A stretch of 64,000 nucleotides of DNA. Origin: Methylomonas sp. 11b (lineage in GTDB: Bacteria; Pseudomonadota; Gammaproteobacteria; Methylococcales; Methylomonadaceae). Location of the stretch: contig NZ_KI911557.1 in NCBI RefSeq assembly GCF_000515215.1, forward strand, positions 3,281,741 to 3,345,740, written 5' to 3'. Under the pieces are notes generated by a model. It made no database searches. It was not told where the DNA came from and was given only the letters and a program-made list of their open reading frames with translations. Positions 17,117 to 25,949 of this stretch are shown one piece after another. The translations under genes and the position numbers were made by a program. Each line of letters starts with the position of its first letter. Within the stretch, counting starts at the first letter, position 1.

Positions 17117-17377
17117 TCATTCTCCAAGGCATTGGCTTTTGGCCGACACGCTGAAAAACGCCAATACGTGGTCAACCGCGCGTCTCGATGCGTCCAGGGT
17201 TAGCGAGCACCCTTCCTGCACCAGTTTTTGGTCGCGGTAGATGGTCCAGCGCCACATAAACTCAAGATCTTCGCAGAATGCAGCGTAGGGCTCGATGTCG
17301 TATAGCTTGGTGAGCTTGTCGGCTTCACTCGGAAAAGCGGGCGTAACCGCCGACTTAAAATTTGAGAAAAAATCCAT
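17117..17377 (-). CDS. mmoD: sMMO assembly/regulatory protein MmoD
   Basis: A small protein of 86 residues with the MmoD core YDIEPYAAFCEDLEFMWRWTIYRDQKLVQEGCSLTLDASRRAVDHVLAFF. MmoD binds the hydroxylase and has been proposed to act in di-iron centre assembly and in the copper switch between sMMO and pMMO. ATG at 17377; a GTG at 17419 would give 100 residues, closer to the length in other species, so the start is uncertain. Follows mmoZ after an unusual hairpin-bearing gap of 156 bases and is directly joined to mmoC. Confidence 0.9.
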   Translation of the reverse strand: MDFFSNFKSAVTPAFPSEADKLTKLYDIEPYAAFCEDLEFMWRWTIYRDQKLVQEGCSLTLDASRRAVDHVLAFFSVSAKSQCLGE

Positions 17378-17437
17378 GATACTGATTCTATGAAATGGTT
17401 CGTTGAGATCGAAGCGCACACAAACGCAGCCTTGCTC

Positions 17438-17518
17438 ACTGCTACGTAAGCTAGCAGTAGGTTTGGTCCGCTATCGGTTTATTGGCTGTAAAGGATTCGC
17501 CACGCTTACTGCGTGGCG
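17438..17518 (-). promoter_or_regulatory. Two hairpins in the mmoZ-mmoD gap
   Basis: The only large gap inside mmoXYBZDC (156 bases) contains two perfect inverted repeats: CGCCACGC/GCGTGGCG with a 5-base loop (17498-17518) immediately after mmoZ, and ACTGCTA/TAGCAGT with a 7-base loop (17438-17458). Neither is followed by a T run on the minus strand, so they look like RNA-stabilising or processing structures rather than terminators. Confidence 0.7.
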
Positions 17519-17533
17519 GTCCTGCCGGGCGGC

Positions 17534-18031
17534 TTACTGTAAGGTAACCACTTTCACGCCTCGTTTCTTACGCAATTCCTCTAACGGCAAGGCGTAGTAG
17601 TCGGTGTTGCGCAGTTCCATCAACTTCGTACCCAGTTGCCGATCAGTGTCTAAAAACACATTGACCGGCATGACCGGCGGTTTGCAGGCCAGTCTGAAGT
17701 TGATATGAATGCGCTCTGCTTCGTACATGTCCTCACAGGCGTCCATTTTGCTGATCACTTCATTGGCGACTTGCTGGGCATTCGCGCCGCAGGTGCAATT
17801 GTTGAGCAGTTGAGTGTCATTGAATTCCTTGTGTTTCAATAATGCCAGCTTCTCTTCAATTTTCAGCTCGATCCACAGCCCATCCAATTCCAACGACCAG
17901 TCGGTTTTGAACGGACTCATGTGCTTGACGCGGAAATCGGTAATGAAAGCGTGCGCTTTTGCCAGGGTATCCAATGTGGCGATTTTTGCCATCCAGGCAT
18001 TACGGGTCGGATTGTCATGAATATTTGCCAT
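17534..18031 (-). CDS. mmoZ: sMMO hydroxylase gamma subunit
   Basis: A 165-residue all-helical gamma subunit of the (alpha-beta-gamma)2 hydroxylase. Starts MANIHDNPTRNAWMAKIATLDTLAKAHAFITDFRVKHMSPFKTDWSLELDGLWIELKIEEKLALL, the standard MmoZ N-terminal half, and ends in the LEELRKKRGVKVVTLQ tail. Ten bases separate it from mmoB. The subunit buttresses the alpha/beta core and holds no metal ligands. Confidence 0.97.
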   Translation of the reverse strand: MANIHDNPTRNAWMAKIATLDTLAKAHAFITDFRVKHMSPFKTDWSLELDGLWIELKIEEKLALLKHKEFNDTQLLNNCTCGANAQQVANEVISKMDACEDMYEAERIHINFRLACKPPVMPVNVFLDTDRQLGTKLMELRNTDYYALPLEELRKKRGVKVVTLQ

Positions 18032-18040
18032 GGTTATCTC

Positions 18041-18466
18041 CTATGCTGCTGCCAAGTCTTTCAGTTTGACATCAAGACCCATCAATTCGGAGGTGATGGT
18101 AAACGTTTCGCCCAGCGTATAGGCGCGGCCGATGGTGGAGGAAACGTCCACCAACAGGTCGTAAACGCTGTAATGCTTGCCGAGTAATTCGGAGACTTCG
18201 ATACAGTCGATCTCGATTTTGCCGGTCGCTTTCAGCCACCAAAATCCGGCGCGATCCTCCACCACCAGTGTCGGGTTGTCGGCCTTGTGCGAACCTTGCA
18301 GAATTTCTTCCACCACGGTGTTGAGTTCGTCGGATTTCTTCAAGACCAGCACCACTTCGTGGCTTTCATGCACGACCTGGTTATCTTCGGCAAAGTACTC
18401 ATCGGCAAAGGCTTTGCCGGTTTTTTGCATAATGCCTGCGTTGTAAGCATTTGAACTTTTAGACAT
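18041..18466 (-). CDS. mmoB: sMMO regulatory (coupling) protein B
   Basis: A 141-residue effector that binds the hydroxylase and gates substrate and O2 access. Contains SNAYNAGIMQKTGKAFADEYFAEDNQVVHESHEVVLVLKKSDELNTVVEEILQGSH (flexible N-terminal tail then core) and DRAGFWWLKATGKIEIDCIEVSELLGKHYSVYDLLVDVSSTIGRAYTLG, the MmoB core. Gaps of 9 bases on both sides show tight operon packing. Confidence 0.97.
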   Translation of the reverse strand: MSKSSNAYNAGIMQKTGKAFADEYFAEDNQVVHESHEVVLVLKKSDELNTVVEEILQGSHKADNPTLVVEDRAGFWWLKATGKIEIDCIEVSELLGKHYSVYDLLVDVSSTIGRAYTLGETFTITSELMGLDVKLKDLAAA

Positions 18467-18475
18467 GATATTTCC

Positions 18476-19654
18476 TTATTTAAGTCCGCTTAACACGGTT
18501 TTGACGAGGGCGGCGGTATCCACTTTGTAGTTGATCGGATCGGCAAAATCGCGCTTCCAATCGGCAAATACCCTAACCAGCGCCGCTTCAATGGCTGCTT
18601 TGTCGCTGACACCTTTGATTTCCGGAATGGTGGCGTAAATAGCCATGAAATCTTTCAGTGCGTTGACGGTTCTGGGTAGCCACTTATTGGCCCAAGCCCG
18701 CATCAAACGGTTGTTGTAATCGCCGAATTCCACATCGGCCCCCAGACAGGTATGGAACATGTCGGTGGTAATGCCTTTGGTTTGCGAGAAATACAACTGC
18801 ATTTGATTGATAAAGAACGGGGTCAAGTTGTCGCCGTAATAAGATGACAAGCGCATAAAGAACTCTCTGCGTACAAATTGCCCGAAGATCGGATCGCAAA
18901 TCATATGACCCGAGAACAAGATTTCATTCCAGTCATAAGTCGCTTGCCAAATATCCTGAACCAGTTCCCTCGCACCCTTGAAAATTGCGCCTTTCGTCCA
19001 TTCCTGTTTGGGTATATCAGTAGACTCAGGAAAGCCCGGCACCAATTTAGACAAAAAGGTTCTCTCCGCCTGAATCATCTGTGCGTTGTCGACCTTGTCC
19101 AAGCCAATCATGGCGCTACTCATCCGCAGCGTGTCGCCCAGACAATCACGCACCACCGAGGAATGCGAATTGAACAAGCCATACTCGTAAAAACCGAATG
19201 CTCCCAGATAATCGCCCAACACTTCATCACGCCAGACCGGATCGATCGAACGCACATGACCGTCGGCTGAATAAGCTTTCAGGAAGCGGTCGGTATAACG
19301 CCACTCTTCGGCTTTATCCTTGACATACAGCGCATGCCAACGGAAAGCCGGGTCGCGGTGCGCCAGCCAATCCGAGCTGCGCATTTCGGTGGATTCGTTG
19401 CTCCAGGATGGACGGCCACCGTGGAATTTTTGGGTCCAATCGCCCCAGTCCAAACCGCCGGGAATCCAGTCCGGTGTCGGCTGGCTGTAGCAGCACAATA
19501 CTTCGTATTCATTGATTCGCTTGCCGCGCGGCTTCATGAAATAATTCATTTTCCGTTGTGTTTCCAACGGTTTATCCGGCACGGCGGCCATGATTACTGC
19601 GGCAATTTCCGGGTCGGTCAGGCCACGTCTGCCACCATTCACTTCTATAGTCAT
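18476..19654 (-). CDS. mmoY: sMMO hydroxylase beta subunit
   Basis: A 392-residue beta subunit. It has the ferritin-like helical fold of MmoX but without di-iron ligands, and carries typical segments such as RRGLTDPEIAAVIMAAVPDKPLETQRKMNYF at the N terminus, GAFGFYEYGLFNSHSSVVRDCLGDTLRMSSAMIGLDKVDNAQMIQAERTFLSKL near residue 155, and SGHMICDPIFGQFVRREFFMRLSSYYGDNLTPFFINQ near 245. Length matches other MmoY proteins. Confidence 0.97.
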   Translation of the reverse strand: MTIEVNGGRRGLTDPEIAAVIMAAVPDKPLETQRKMNYFMKPRGKRINEYEVLCCYSQPTPDWIPGGLDWGDWTQKFHGGRPSWSNESTEMRSSDWLAHRDPAFRWHALYVKDKAEEWRYTDRFLKAYSADGHVRSIDPVWRDEVLGDYLGAFGFYEYGLFNSHSSVVRDCLGDTLRMSSAMIGLDKVDNAQMIQAERTFLSKLVPGFPESTDIPKQEWTKGAIFKGARELVQDIWQATYDWNEILFSGHMICDPIFGQFVRREFFMRLSSYYGDNLTPFFINQMQLYFSQTKGITTDMFHTCLGADVEFGDYNNRLMRAWANKWLPRTVNALKDFMAIYATIPEIKGVSDKAAIEAALVRVFADWKRDFADPINYKVDTAALVKTVLSGLK

Positions 19655-19682
19655 AAGCTAGTTCCTTAAAGAGTTGAAACGA

Positions 19683-21266
19683 TTAGAGGGCTTTCAATGG
19701 ATCGGAAAACACGCAGTTAATCCGTTTGATGTCGTCCAGCGTCCATAGCTTGCCGTCTTTATTGGTGTGCGGCTGGCTGATCAGGGTTTTACCGTCGCTG
19801 CGCACGCCAAAACCTTCGGCAATCACTTCCGACAGTTCGCGGCCTTCGTATTGTTCGAAGATGTTTTGGCACTCATAACGCTCGGGTTCCGACAGCCACA
19901 TTCTTTCGCCCCATTGGTCGCTGAATGAATGTTTTTTGCCGTTGAATTCCAGAACCCGTAAAGTGCTTTCGCCTTTGCAGTAACTAGGGCAGAACGGTAC
20001 TTGAGAAACCCGGTCGATATAGATCGGATGGTTGTTTTCGATGAACCATTGGATGGGCAGGAAGCCGCTGCTTGGGTCTTCGCAACCGCGTGCACGCCAT
20101 TCGTCGTAGACTTTGCCGTACATGTCGTACCAACCTGGGTAGTTGGCTTCATACCATTCCGCTTCTTCCTGGGTTGGCAGACTCAAGCGGAAGAAACCGG
20201 TAGGCCACAGGGCGTAGGCAATCAGGAACAAGTCGTGATGCGCCCAGTAAGCGTCTTTTTTGGCATCGCGTAAGCTGCGTGGCGATTCCACACCGTATTT
20301 GCCCAGCCGGCCGATCCAGATGCCACCCCAATCTTCATACACCCAACGGTTCCAGGTTTTCACCCAAGGCTCGACTTTGAAATGGCTGCCGTACTCGAAC
20401 ATCATGCCCAATACCGGTGTGAAGTATTTTTGTTGGGTCCAGAAAGCGTTGTTCAAATCGGTATTCAGATATTTCGAAGCCGCTTCGTCGTTGGCGATGG
20501 ATACCACGGTTTGATAACCGTTGGCCATATGGCGCAACTCGTCGGTCTCAATGGACAAGAACACAGTCGGAGTCATCTCGTCGCCGTTTGCGGAGGCCCA
20601 TTCGGTCACGGCCACGATCAATGGGTTGGTAAAGCAGGCTTCGCCGACCAACTGCAGGTTGATGGAGCATTCCACCGCATCGCCGGAAATAAAGCCGTCG
20701 GAGAATACCCGTTTCATACCTTTCCACAGCGGGCCAATCGCACGCGTGCGGCGGGCATCGTTATGACCGGCGGCGTCTTGTCCTTGCTTGGCAAAGTAAT
20801 AGTTGATGTAAGCGCATTGGTTGGTGTGACGAATTTCGTCCAGCACTTGGCCCAAGTAACCGTTTTTTTGCTCGGGCGCGGTCGCGGAATCCCACAACAT
20901 GCCGGTCGCTGCAATTGCGTTGTATTCCCCCACTTCCAGGAAGTTGGAGATGACCTTCATCGATTCATTCCATTTCGGATGCACGCGATTGGCGGCATCC
21001 ACCCGTGTCAACACGTCTTGCAAACTGCCGAATTGACGTTCGTCCTTGACCGATTCCATGCGCGCATATTCTTTAGCGATCAGCTTGAATTGCTCCTTGG
21101 TATCGTTGGCCATTTTGTATTTGGTCGAATATTTGGTGCGATTTTTATCAAAATCCCAGGTAAAGCTCTGCATCCAGCGGTGAACTTCCTGTGCACCCAC
21201 GCTGACAGGCGCCGGATTGGCGGCCAACGCATCGGTAGCGGCTTTTGTGGCGGTACTTATAGCCAT
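19683..21266 (-). CDS. mmoX: sMMO hydroxylase alpha subunit (catalytic)
   Basis: A 527-residue catalytic subunit oxidising methane to methanol. The di-iron ligands fall at the positions known for the family: Glu114 (EVGEYNA), Glu144 and His147 (DEIRHTNQC), Glu209 (LVGEACF), Glu243 and His246 (DELRHMANG); Cys151 is also conserved. First gene of the operon; ribosome-binding GAGG ten bases before ATG 21266. A sigma-54 promoter is found about 120 bases upstream (21388-21403), consistent with the MmoR gene at the far end of the cluster. Confidence 0.98.
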   Translation of the reverse strand: MAISTATKAATDALAANPAPVSVGAQEVHRWMQSFTWDFDKNRTKYSTKYKMANDTKEQFKLIAKEYARMESVKDERQFGSLQDVLTRVDAANRVHPKWNESMKVISNFLEVGEYNAIAATGMLWDSATAPEQKNGYLGQVLDEIRHTNQCAYINYYFAKQGQDAAGHNDARRTRAIGPLWKGMKRVFSDGFISGDAVECSINLQLVGEACFTNPLIVAVTEWASANGDEMTPTVFLSIETDELRHMANGYQTVVSIANDEAASKYLNTDLNNAFWTQQKYFTPVLGMMFEYGSHFKVEPWVKTWNRWVYEDWGGIWIGRLGKYGVESPRSLRDAKKDAYWAHHDLFLIAYALWPTGFFRLSLPTQEEAEWYEANYPGWYDMYGKVYDEWRARGCEDPSSGFLPIQWFIENNHPIYIDRVSQVPFCPSYCKGESTLRVLEFNGKKHSFSDQWGERMWLSEPERYECQNIFEQYEGRELSEVIAEGFGVRSDGKTLISQPHTNKDGKLWTLDDIKRINCVFSDPLKAL

Positions 21267-21387
21267 ATTGAATCCTCGTTGTGGTGTTATAAGAATGGCG
21301 AGGCTGTCGTCATTCAGCTAAGCGGTGACTTTCCGTTGCCTTAAAGCGCTGATTGGCCTGGACTGACGCCAGCCTCGGAGGTCAAGG

Positions 21388-21403
21388 AGCAACACGTGTG
21401 CCA
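21388..21403 (-). promoter_or_regulatory. Sigma-54 (-24/-12) promoter of the sMMO operon
   Basis: On the minus strand TGGCAC-ACGTG-TTGCT matches the sigma-54 consensus TGGCAC-N5-TTGCW at every position. It implies a start site near 21375 and a leader of about 110 bases before mmoX. Sigma-54 control of mmoX through MmoR is established in methanotrophs. Confidence 0.93.
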
Positions 21404-21490
21404 GTATTTAGAATTTTGATTTAGTCTTTACTAACAATGTCTTAGAGAAAGGTATCCGTGGCTTTGAGGCAGCGCTTTTTAAGAATGAAC

Positions 21491-21505
21491 GTCCAATAAC
21501 TGGAC
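21491..21505. promoter_or_regulatory. Candidate activator site upstream of the sMMO promoter
   Basis: Perfect inverted repeat GTCCA-N5-TGGAC located about 90 bases upstream of the -24/-12 element, the usual distance for enhancer-type activators such as MmoR. It is the clearest dyad in the 337-base gap between mmoX and the FAH gene. MmoR binding is inferred only from position. Confidence 0.5.
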
Positions 21506-21603
21506 ACTGCTTAGAAATAAGACGTCTAGTTAGCGGGTTTTGCTGGGTGATGCCGGCACTGCGATACAATGCGGATTTTGGTTGGATGAAGAGTTGATTC
21601 GGT

Positions 21604-22479
21604 ATGAAACTACTGAGCTATAAATACAATGGTCAGGTACAAGTTGGCGCGCTGGTTGCCGAGCAAATCGTGCCCGCTGGCGCGGATTTGCCCAACAATA
21701 TGCTCGATTTTCTGGCGGCCGGAGAGCCGGCAAAACAAGCGCTGCAAAAGCTGATCGATGCCGGCGGCAAGCGCATACCCTTCAGCGATGTGCAACTGCT
21801 GGCGCCGATTCCGCGTCCCGGCAAGTTGCTGGGCGTGGGTTTGAATTACGCCGATCACATCGGTGAAACAGGTATGGAAAAGCCGGAATATCCGACCTTT
21901 TTCACCAAGCAAAGTACTTGTGTCATCGCCGACGGGAACGCGATACATGTGCCGCCCGTATCGGACAAAGTGGATTACGAAGGCGAGCTGGCTTTCGTGA
22001 TTGGGAAGCGCTGCAAACACGTACCCGTAGAACAGGCACATGAAGTGATAGCCGGCTACACCATTTGCAACGATGTGACGGTGCGCGACTGGCAGCAACG
22101 CACCCCGACCTGGACGCTGGGCAAGTCTTTTGATACCCATGGCCCGCTGGGGCCATGGCTGGTCACGGCCGATGAAATCGCCGATCCGCACAAGCTAAGT
22201 TTAAAAACCTGGGTGGACGAGGAGTTGCGGCAAAACGGCAACACCAGCGAGATGATTTTTAATTGTTACGAGTTAATCGCGTATCTGACGCAAGTAATGA
22301 CGCTGGAGCCTGGCGACGTGATCAGCACCGGTACGCCGGCCGGTGTGGGGGTAAAAATGAAGCCGCGCGGTTATCTGAAACCAGGGCAGACGGTTCGCAT
22401 CGAGATCGAAGGCATTGGCGCGCTGAGCAATCCGGTGATAGCCGAGCCGGAACATTTTCTGGTTGGCGCCTCAGGTTAA
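21604..22479 (+). CDS. Fumarylacetoacetate hydrolase-family protein
   Basis: A 291-residue FAH-fold enzyme. Motifs: LLGVGLNYADHIGETGMEKPEYPTFFTKQSTCV near residue 76, the metal site DYEGELAFVIGKRC near 124 (E-x-E plus Asp), GYTICNDVTVRDWQ near 148, GKSFDTHGPLGPW near 171, and MTLEPGDVISTGTPAGVG near 235. Members include acylpyruvases and oxaloacetate decarboxylase-type enzymes; the substrate here cannot be assigned. Divergent from mmoX, sharing a 337-base upstream region, but no evidence of a functional link. Confidence 0.9.
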   Translation: MKLLSYKYNGQVQVGALVAEQIVPAGADLPNNMLDFLAAGEPAKQALQKLIDAGGKRIPFSDVQLLAPIPRPGKLLGVGLNYADHIGETGMEKPEYPTFFTKQSTCVIADGNAIHVPPVSDKVDYEGELAFVIGKRCKHVPVEQAHEVIAGYTICNDVTVRDWQQRTPTWTLGKSFDTHGPLGPWLVTADEIADPHKLSLKTWVDEELRQNGNTSEMIFNCYELIAYLTQVMTLEPGDVISTGTPAGVGVKMKPRGYLKPGQTVRIEIEGIGALSNPVIAEPEHFLVGASG

Positions 22480-22552
22480 GCATCGATTAAGTCTGACTCG
22501 GATATGCTAAGCCCAACTTTAGATTAGAGGGCCAACCAGCCAAGAGGCAGTC

Positions 22553-23005
22553 ATGAAAACCATACAAGTCGCCATTCTCACCATCGCCGTATTAACCCTG
22601 TCGGGCTGCGCGACGGGCTATTATCAGCGTGGCTATGTAGGTTACGGCGGCGGCTATTCATCGCCCAGCTATTCGCAAAATTATGGTCGCGGCTATGCCA
22701 GCCCGAGCACCAGCATCACGTATGGCCGTTACTACGTGCAGCCCAATTATCGCTCGGAGCATCATCACGACGATCACCATGACTGGCATCAACCTGCGCC
22801 GCATTTCGATCATCGTGTTGGCGGTTGGCAAGGACGGGATTTCGGGCGTCGGGACTTTGGTCGTGAACGGCATGCCGAACAAATGCCACATCACGAACAA
22901 TCTATGCAGGATCGGCAAGAACGGGGTTTCGGTCATAGGGATAACGACGGTGACCGTCAACAGCACGGCGGTTGGGGCGGCCGTTTCGGCAGGCGTGGCG
23001 ACTAA
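22553..23005 (+). CDS. His- and Gly/Tyr-rich small lipoprotein
   Basis: A 150-residue lipoprotein: signal peptide ending in the lipobox LSGC (Cys20), then a Gly/Tyr/Ser-rich repeat region (GYVGYGGGYSSPSYSQNYGRGY), a His/Asp cluster (EHHHDDHHDWHQ near residue 74) and an Arg/Gly/Phe-rich tail. The His cluster suggests metal binding in the periplasm or outer membrane, which is a guess. No domain family recognised. Confidence 0.75.
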   Translation: MKTIQVAILTIAVLTLSGCATGYYQRGYVGYGGGYSSPSYSQNYGRGYASPSTSITYGRYYVQPNYRSEHHHDDHHDWHQPAPHFDHRVGGWQGRDFGRRDFGRERHAEQMPHHEQSMQDRQERGFGHRDNDGDRQQHGGWGGRFGRRGD

Positions 23006-23030
23006 CCGCGCCGAGGCGGCCAGTAAATGT

Positions 23031-24917
23031 CTACAATTCGATACGAATCCCCAGCTCGATTATCCGTTCGACGGGGATTTTGAAATATTCGATCGCGCTG
23101 GTGGAGTTATGCGTCAAAAAGCTGAACAAGGAGCGGCGCCATTTTGGCATCGGGCTTTTCCGACGGAACGAAAGCCGCTCGCTACCGATAAAAAACGATA
23201 CGGTTTTTTGATCGATATCCAAGCCTTCATGGCGGCAAAGTTGCAGGGCGCGGCGCACATCCTGCTCCTCCTGAAAGCCGAAATACAATTTCACCCGGTA
23301 AAAGCCGCCGCTATCGCCGAACATGCGGATTTTCACCCTATGCGCTTCATCCACATAAGGTTCTTCGCGAGTCACGATGGTCAACACGATGAGTTTTTCA
23401 TGCATCACATGGTTGTGCTCCAGGTTATGCAGTAAAACCTGCGGCACGCCATGGACGCTGCGGGCCATATAGATTGCGGTGCCGGGTACGGTAACCAGGG
23501 GTCGGTCTTTCAAGCGTTCGTCTAACTCCTCGAACAATACCCGCTTTTCGTCCAGGTATCTGGCTAACAATTCCTTGCCTTTGATCCAGGTGGTCATGAT
23601 CAGAAACAGCACGGTGCCTACAACGAGCGGCAGCCAGCCGCCGTGCGGAATTTTCAGGCTGTTGGAAGACAGGAACATCAAATCGATAATCAAAAACGTC
23701 GACAGGAAGGTAATGCTGGTAGCTTTGTTCCATTGCCACAGCGCCTGGATCACGATAAACGCCAGGATGGTATCGACGATCATCGTGCCGGTCACAGCAA
23801 TACCGTAAGCCGATGCCAATGCGGACGAAGATCTGAAGCTCAAAACTAAAATAAACACCGAGACCATCAGCAACCAATTGACGGCAGGCAAATAGACTTG
23901 GCCCATTTCGTCGCCGGACGTATGGCGGACATTCATTCTTGGGCAGTAACCAAGCTGGATAGCTTGTCGAGTTACCGAAAAAGCCCCGGAAATCACGGCT
24001 TGCGAGGCAATTACCGTGGCCAAGGTCGAGAGAATAAGCATCGGATATAGCGCCCAATTTGGCGCCATCAAGTAAAACGGGTTTTCGATGGCGTGCGGGT
24101 TGCCGATCAGCAATGCGCCTTGACCGAAGTAATTCAGCAGCAAGGCCGGAAATACGAAACCAAACCAAGCCCGCCGAATCGGTTTCAAGCCGAAATGGCC
24201 CATATCTGCATACAGCGCCTCTGCGCCGGTTATCGCCAGTACCACAGCCCCCATGATCAAAAAACCCTTCCAGCCCAGTTCGAACAACAAACTGACCGCA
24301 TAATAGGGATTGACGGCCATCAACACATCGGGATGTTGGACAATATTCACGGCGCCCAGAACGCCGAGCGTGGCAAACCAGAAACACATGATGGGCGCGA
24401 ACATTCTGCCGACCTTACCCGTGCCTTTGGTCTGGATAAAGAACAGCACGCTGAGCACAACGATGGTAATCGGCAAAACGTAGTGTTCCAGGCGCGGCGC
24501 CACGATTTGCAAGCCTTCCACGGCGCTGAGTACCGAAATAGCCGGCGTAATCATGCTGTCGCCGTAAAACAGCGAAGCACCAAGCAGGCCAATGGTGACG
24601 ATAAATGCCTTACGTTTTGGATTGTCCTTGGAACCGTGCAGCGCCAAGGCCATCAAGGCCATGATGCCGCCTTCGCCCTTGTTGTCGGCGCGCATGATAA
24701 AAATCGCGTATTTGGTGGTGACCACCAAGGTGATGGCCCAAAAGATCAAGGACAACACCCCGAGCACATGGGTGGCGTCGGTCGGCAAGCCACCGTGAAA
24801 AACCTCTTTTACCGCATACAATGGGCTGGTGCCGATGTCCCCAAACACTACGCCTATCGCACTTAAAGCCAGTGTGTTGACTTGTCCCTGGGTATGATCG
24901 GATTGTTTTACGGACAT
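23031..24917 (-). CDS. kup: Low-affinity potassium uptake protein Kup
   Basis: A 628-residue Kup/HAK/KT transporter. N terminus LALSAIGVVFGDIGTSPLYAVKEVF holds the family signature GVVYGDIGTSPLY-type motif; about 12 transmembrane helices follow, including SLFYGDSMITPAISVLSAVEGL near residue 118 and GAEALYADMGHFG near 230, with a C-terminal cytoplasmic domain after residue 430. Takes up K+ by proton symport. Its stop lies 25 bases from the convergent lipoprotein gene. Confidence 0.96.
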   Translation of the reverse strand: MSVKQSDHTQGQVNTLALSAIGVVFGDIGTSPLYAVKEVFHGGLPTDATHVLGVLSLIFWAITLVVTTKYAIFIMRADNKGEGGIMALMALALHGSKDNPKRKAFIVTIGLLGASLFYGDSMITPAISVLSAVEGLQIVAPRLEHYVLPITIVVLSVLFFIQTKGTGKVGRMFAPIMCFWFATLGVLGAVNIVQHPDVLMAVNPYYAVSLLFELGWKGFLIMGAVVLAITGAEALYADMGHFGLKPIRRAWFGFVFPALLLNYFGQGALLIGNPHAIENPFYLMAPNWALYPMLILSTLATVIASQAVISGAFSVTRQAIQLGYCPRMNVRHTSGDEMGQVYLPAVNWLLMVSVFILVLSFRSSSALASAYGIAVTGTMIVDTILAFIVIQALWQWNKATSITFLSTFLIIDLMFLSSNSLKIPHGGWLPLVVGTVLFLIMTTWIKGKELLARYLDEKRVLFEELDERLKDRPLVTVPGTAIYMARSVHGVPQVLLHNLEHNHVMHEKLIVLTIVTREEPYVDEAHRVKIRMFGDSGGFYRVKLYFGFQEEQDVRRALQLCRHEGLDIDQKTVSFFIGSERLSFRRKSPMPKWRRSLFSFLTHNSTSAIEYFKIPVERIIELGIRIEL

Positions 24918-25061
24918 ATGGAATGAATCGGAGATACAAGACGGGAACGGAAATTATGCCACAGATTGTAATTTAGCCCGAAATCGTCGTTAGCCGGTGG
25001 GGATTTTAGCGGCTGAAACGTCTTAGTAGGGAATGGTTAGATAGCATCATCTCCTGTAAGG

Positions 25062-25934
25062 ATGGCTGTCGCGCTAGGACGTATTAATTTACAATGCGCG
25101 GCTAAATTCGAATCGCGCTTAATTTTGTATTCAACAGTTTATATGTATTTATTTAAAAACCACGAGGATGCTTTGCAAAATAAAGAGTTAGCGTCATTCG
25201 GCGGTTATCTGCCGGCAGTGGCAAGCGGTTCCGGATCATTTTGGCGAAGGCTATTGGGAGAAGAGCGGCCCGCCAGCATGCTGAGGTTGTTAACCCTGTT
25301 GGTATTATTGCTGCATATTTGGGGTTTGCAGCAATTATTGAAACCCGAGGAAAAAGTCACGCCGGCACAGCCTTTGATGATGGAAGTATCGATGATAGCG
25401 ATGTCCGCGCCAAAGCCCGCCGCCGCTCCGCCGCCTCCAGCACCGCCGCCACCCAAAAAAGAGCCGCCGCCGAAAAAGCCGCAGCCGAAGCCGGTTCCCA
25501 AAAAAGCGCCGCCCATAGTGCAAAAGGCGCCGGAATATGCGCCGGTGGAGCCTGTTTCCGAGCCGCAACCGACACCGGTAACCAGCACCGCGAATAGCAC
25601 GCCGGTGACGACTACGACAACCAGCACTACCGCTACCAACGCCGAGCAGTTTACCGAAGCTAATTTTCGAGCTAATTACGCCCACAACCCCAAGCCTGAA
25701 TATCCGATGATTGCTAAAAGCCGCGGATGGCAGGGCAAGGTGATGTTACGGGTGCAAGTTTCGGCGGAGGGTTTAAGCGATTCGGTGGCGGTTGAGCACA
25801 GTAGCGGTCACGAGATGCTTGACGAATCGGCGGTGGAAGCCGTGAAAAAATGGAAATTCATTCCGGCCAAACGCGGCGAAACGCCGGTGGCCAGTTCGGT
25901 GATTGTGCCAATAATTTTTACTTTGCGTGAATAA
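25062..25934 (+). CDS. tonB: TonB family energy transducer
   Basis: Up to 290 residues. A single membrane anchor (LRLLTLLVLLLHIWGLQQLL), then a Pro/Ala/Lys-rich periplasmic spacer with PP and KP-KP repeats (about residues 115-170), a Thr/Ser-rich linker, and the TonB C-terminal fold: NPKPEYPMIAKSRGWQGKVMLRVQVSAEGLSDSVAVEHSSGHEMLDESAVEAVKKWKFIPAKRG. Forms a complex with the ExbB and ExbD encoded next, powering outer-membrane receptors such as the one at 50335. The start is uncertain: ATG 25062 or ATG 25143 (MYLFKN), which removes 27 residues; neither has a clear ribosome-binding site at good spacing. Confidence 0.93.
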   Translation: MAVALGRINLQCAAKFESRLILYSTVYMYLFKNHEDALQNKELASFGGYLPAVASGSGSFWRRLLGEERPASMLRLLTLLVLLLHIWGLQQLLKPEEKVTPAQPLMMEVSMIAMSAPKPAAAPPPPAPPPPKKEPPPKKPQPKPVPKKAPPIVQKAPEYAPVEPVSEPQPTPVTSTANSTPVTTTTTSTTATNAEQFTEANFRANYAHNPKPEYPMIAKSRGWQGKVMLRVQVSAEGLSDSVAVEHSSGHEMLDESAVEAVKKWKFIPAKRGETPVASSVIVPIIFTLRE

Positions 25935-25949
25935 AAATCGGAGAGATTA

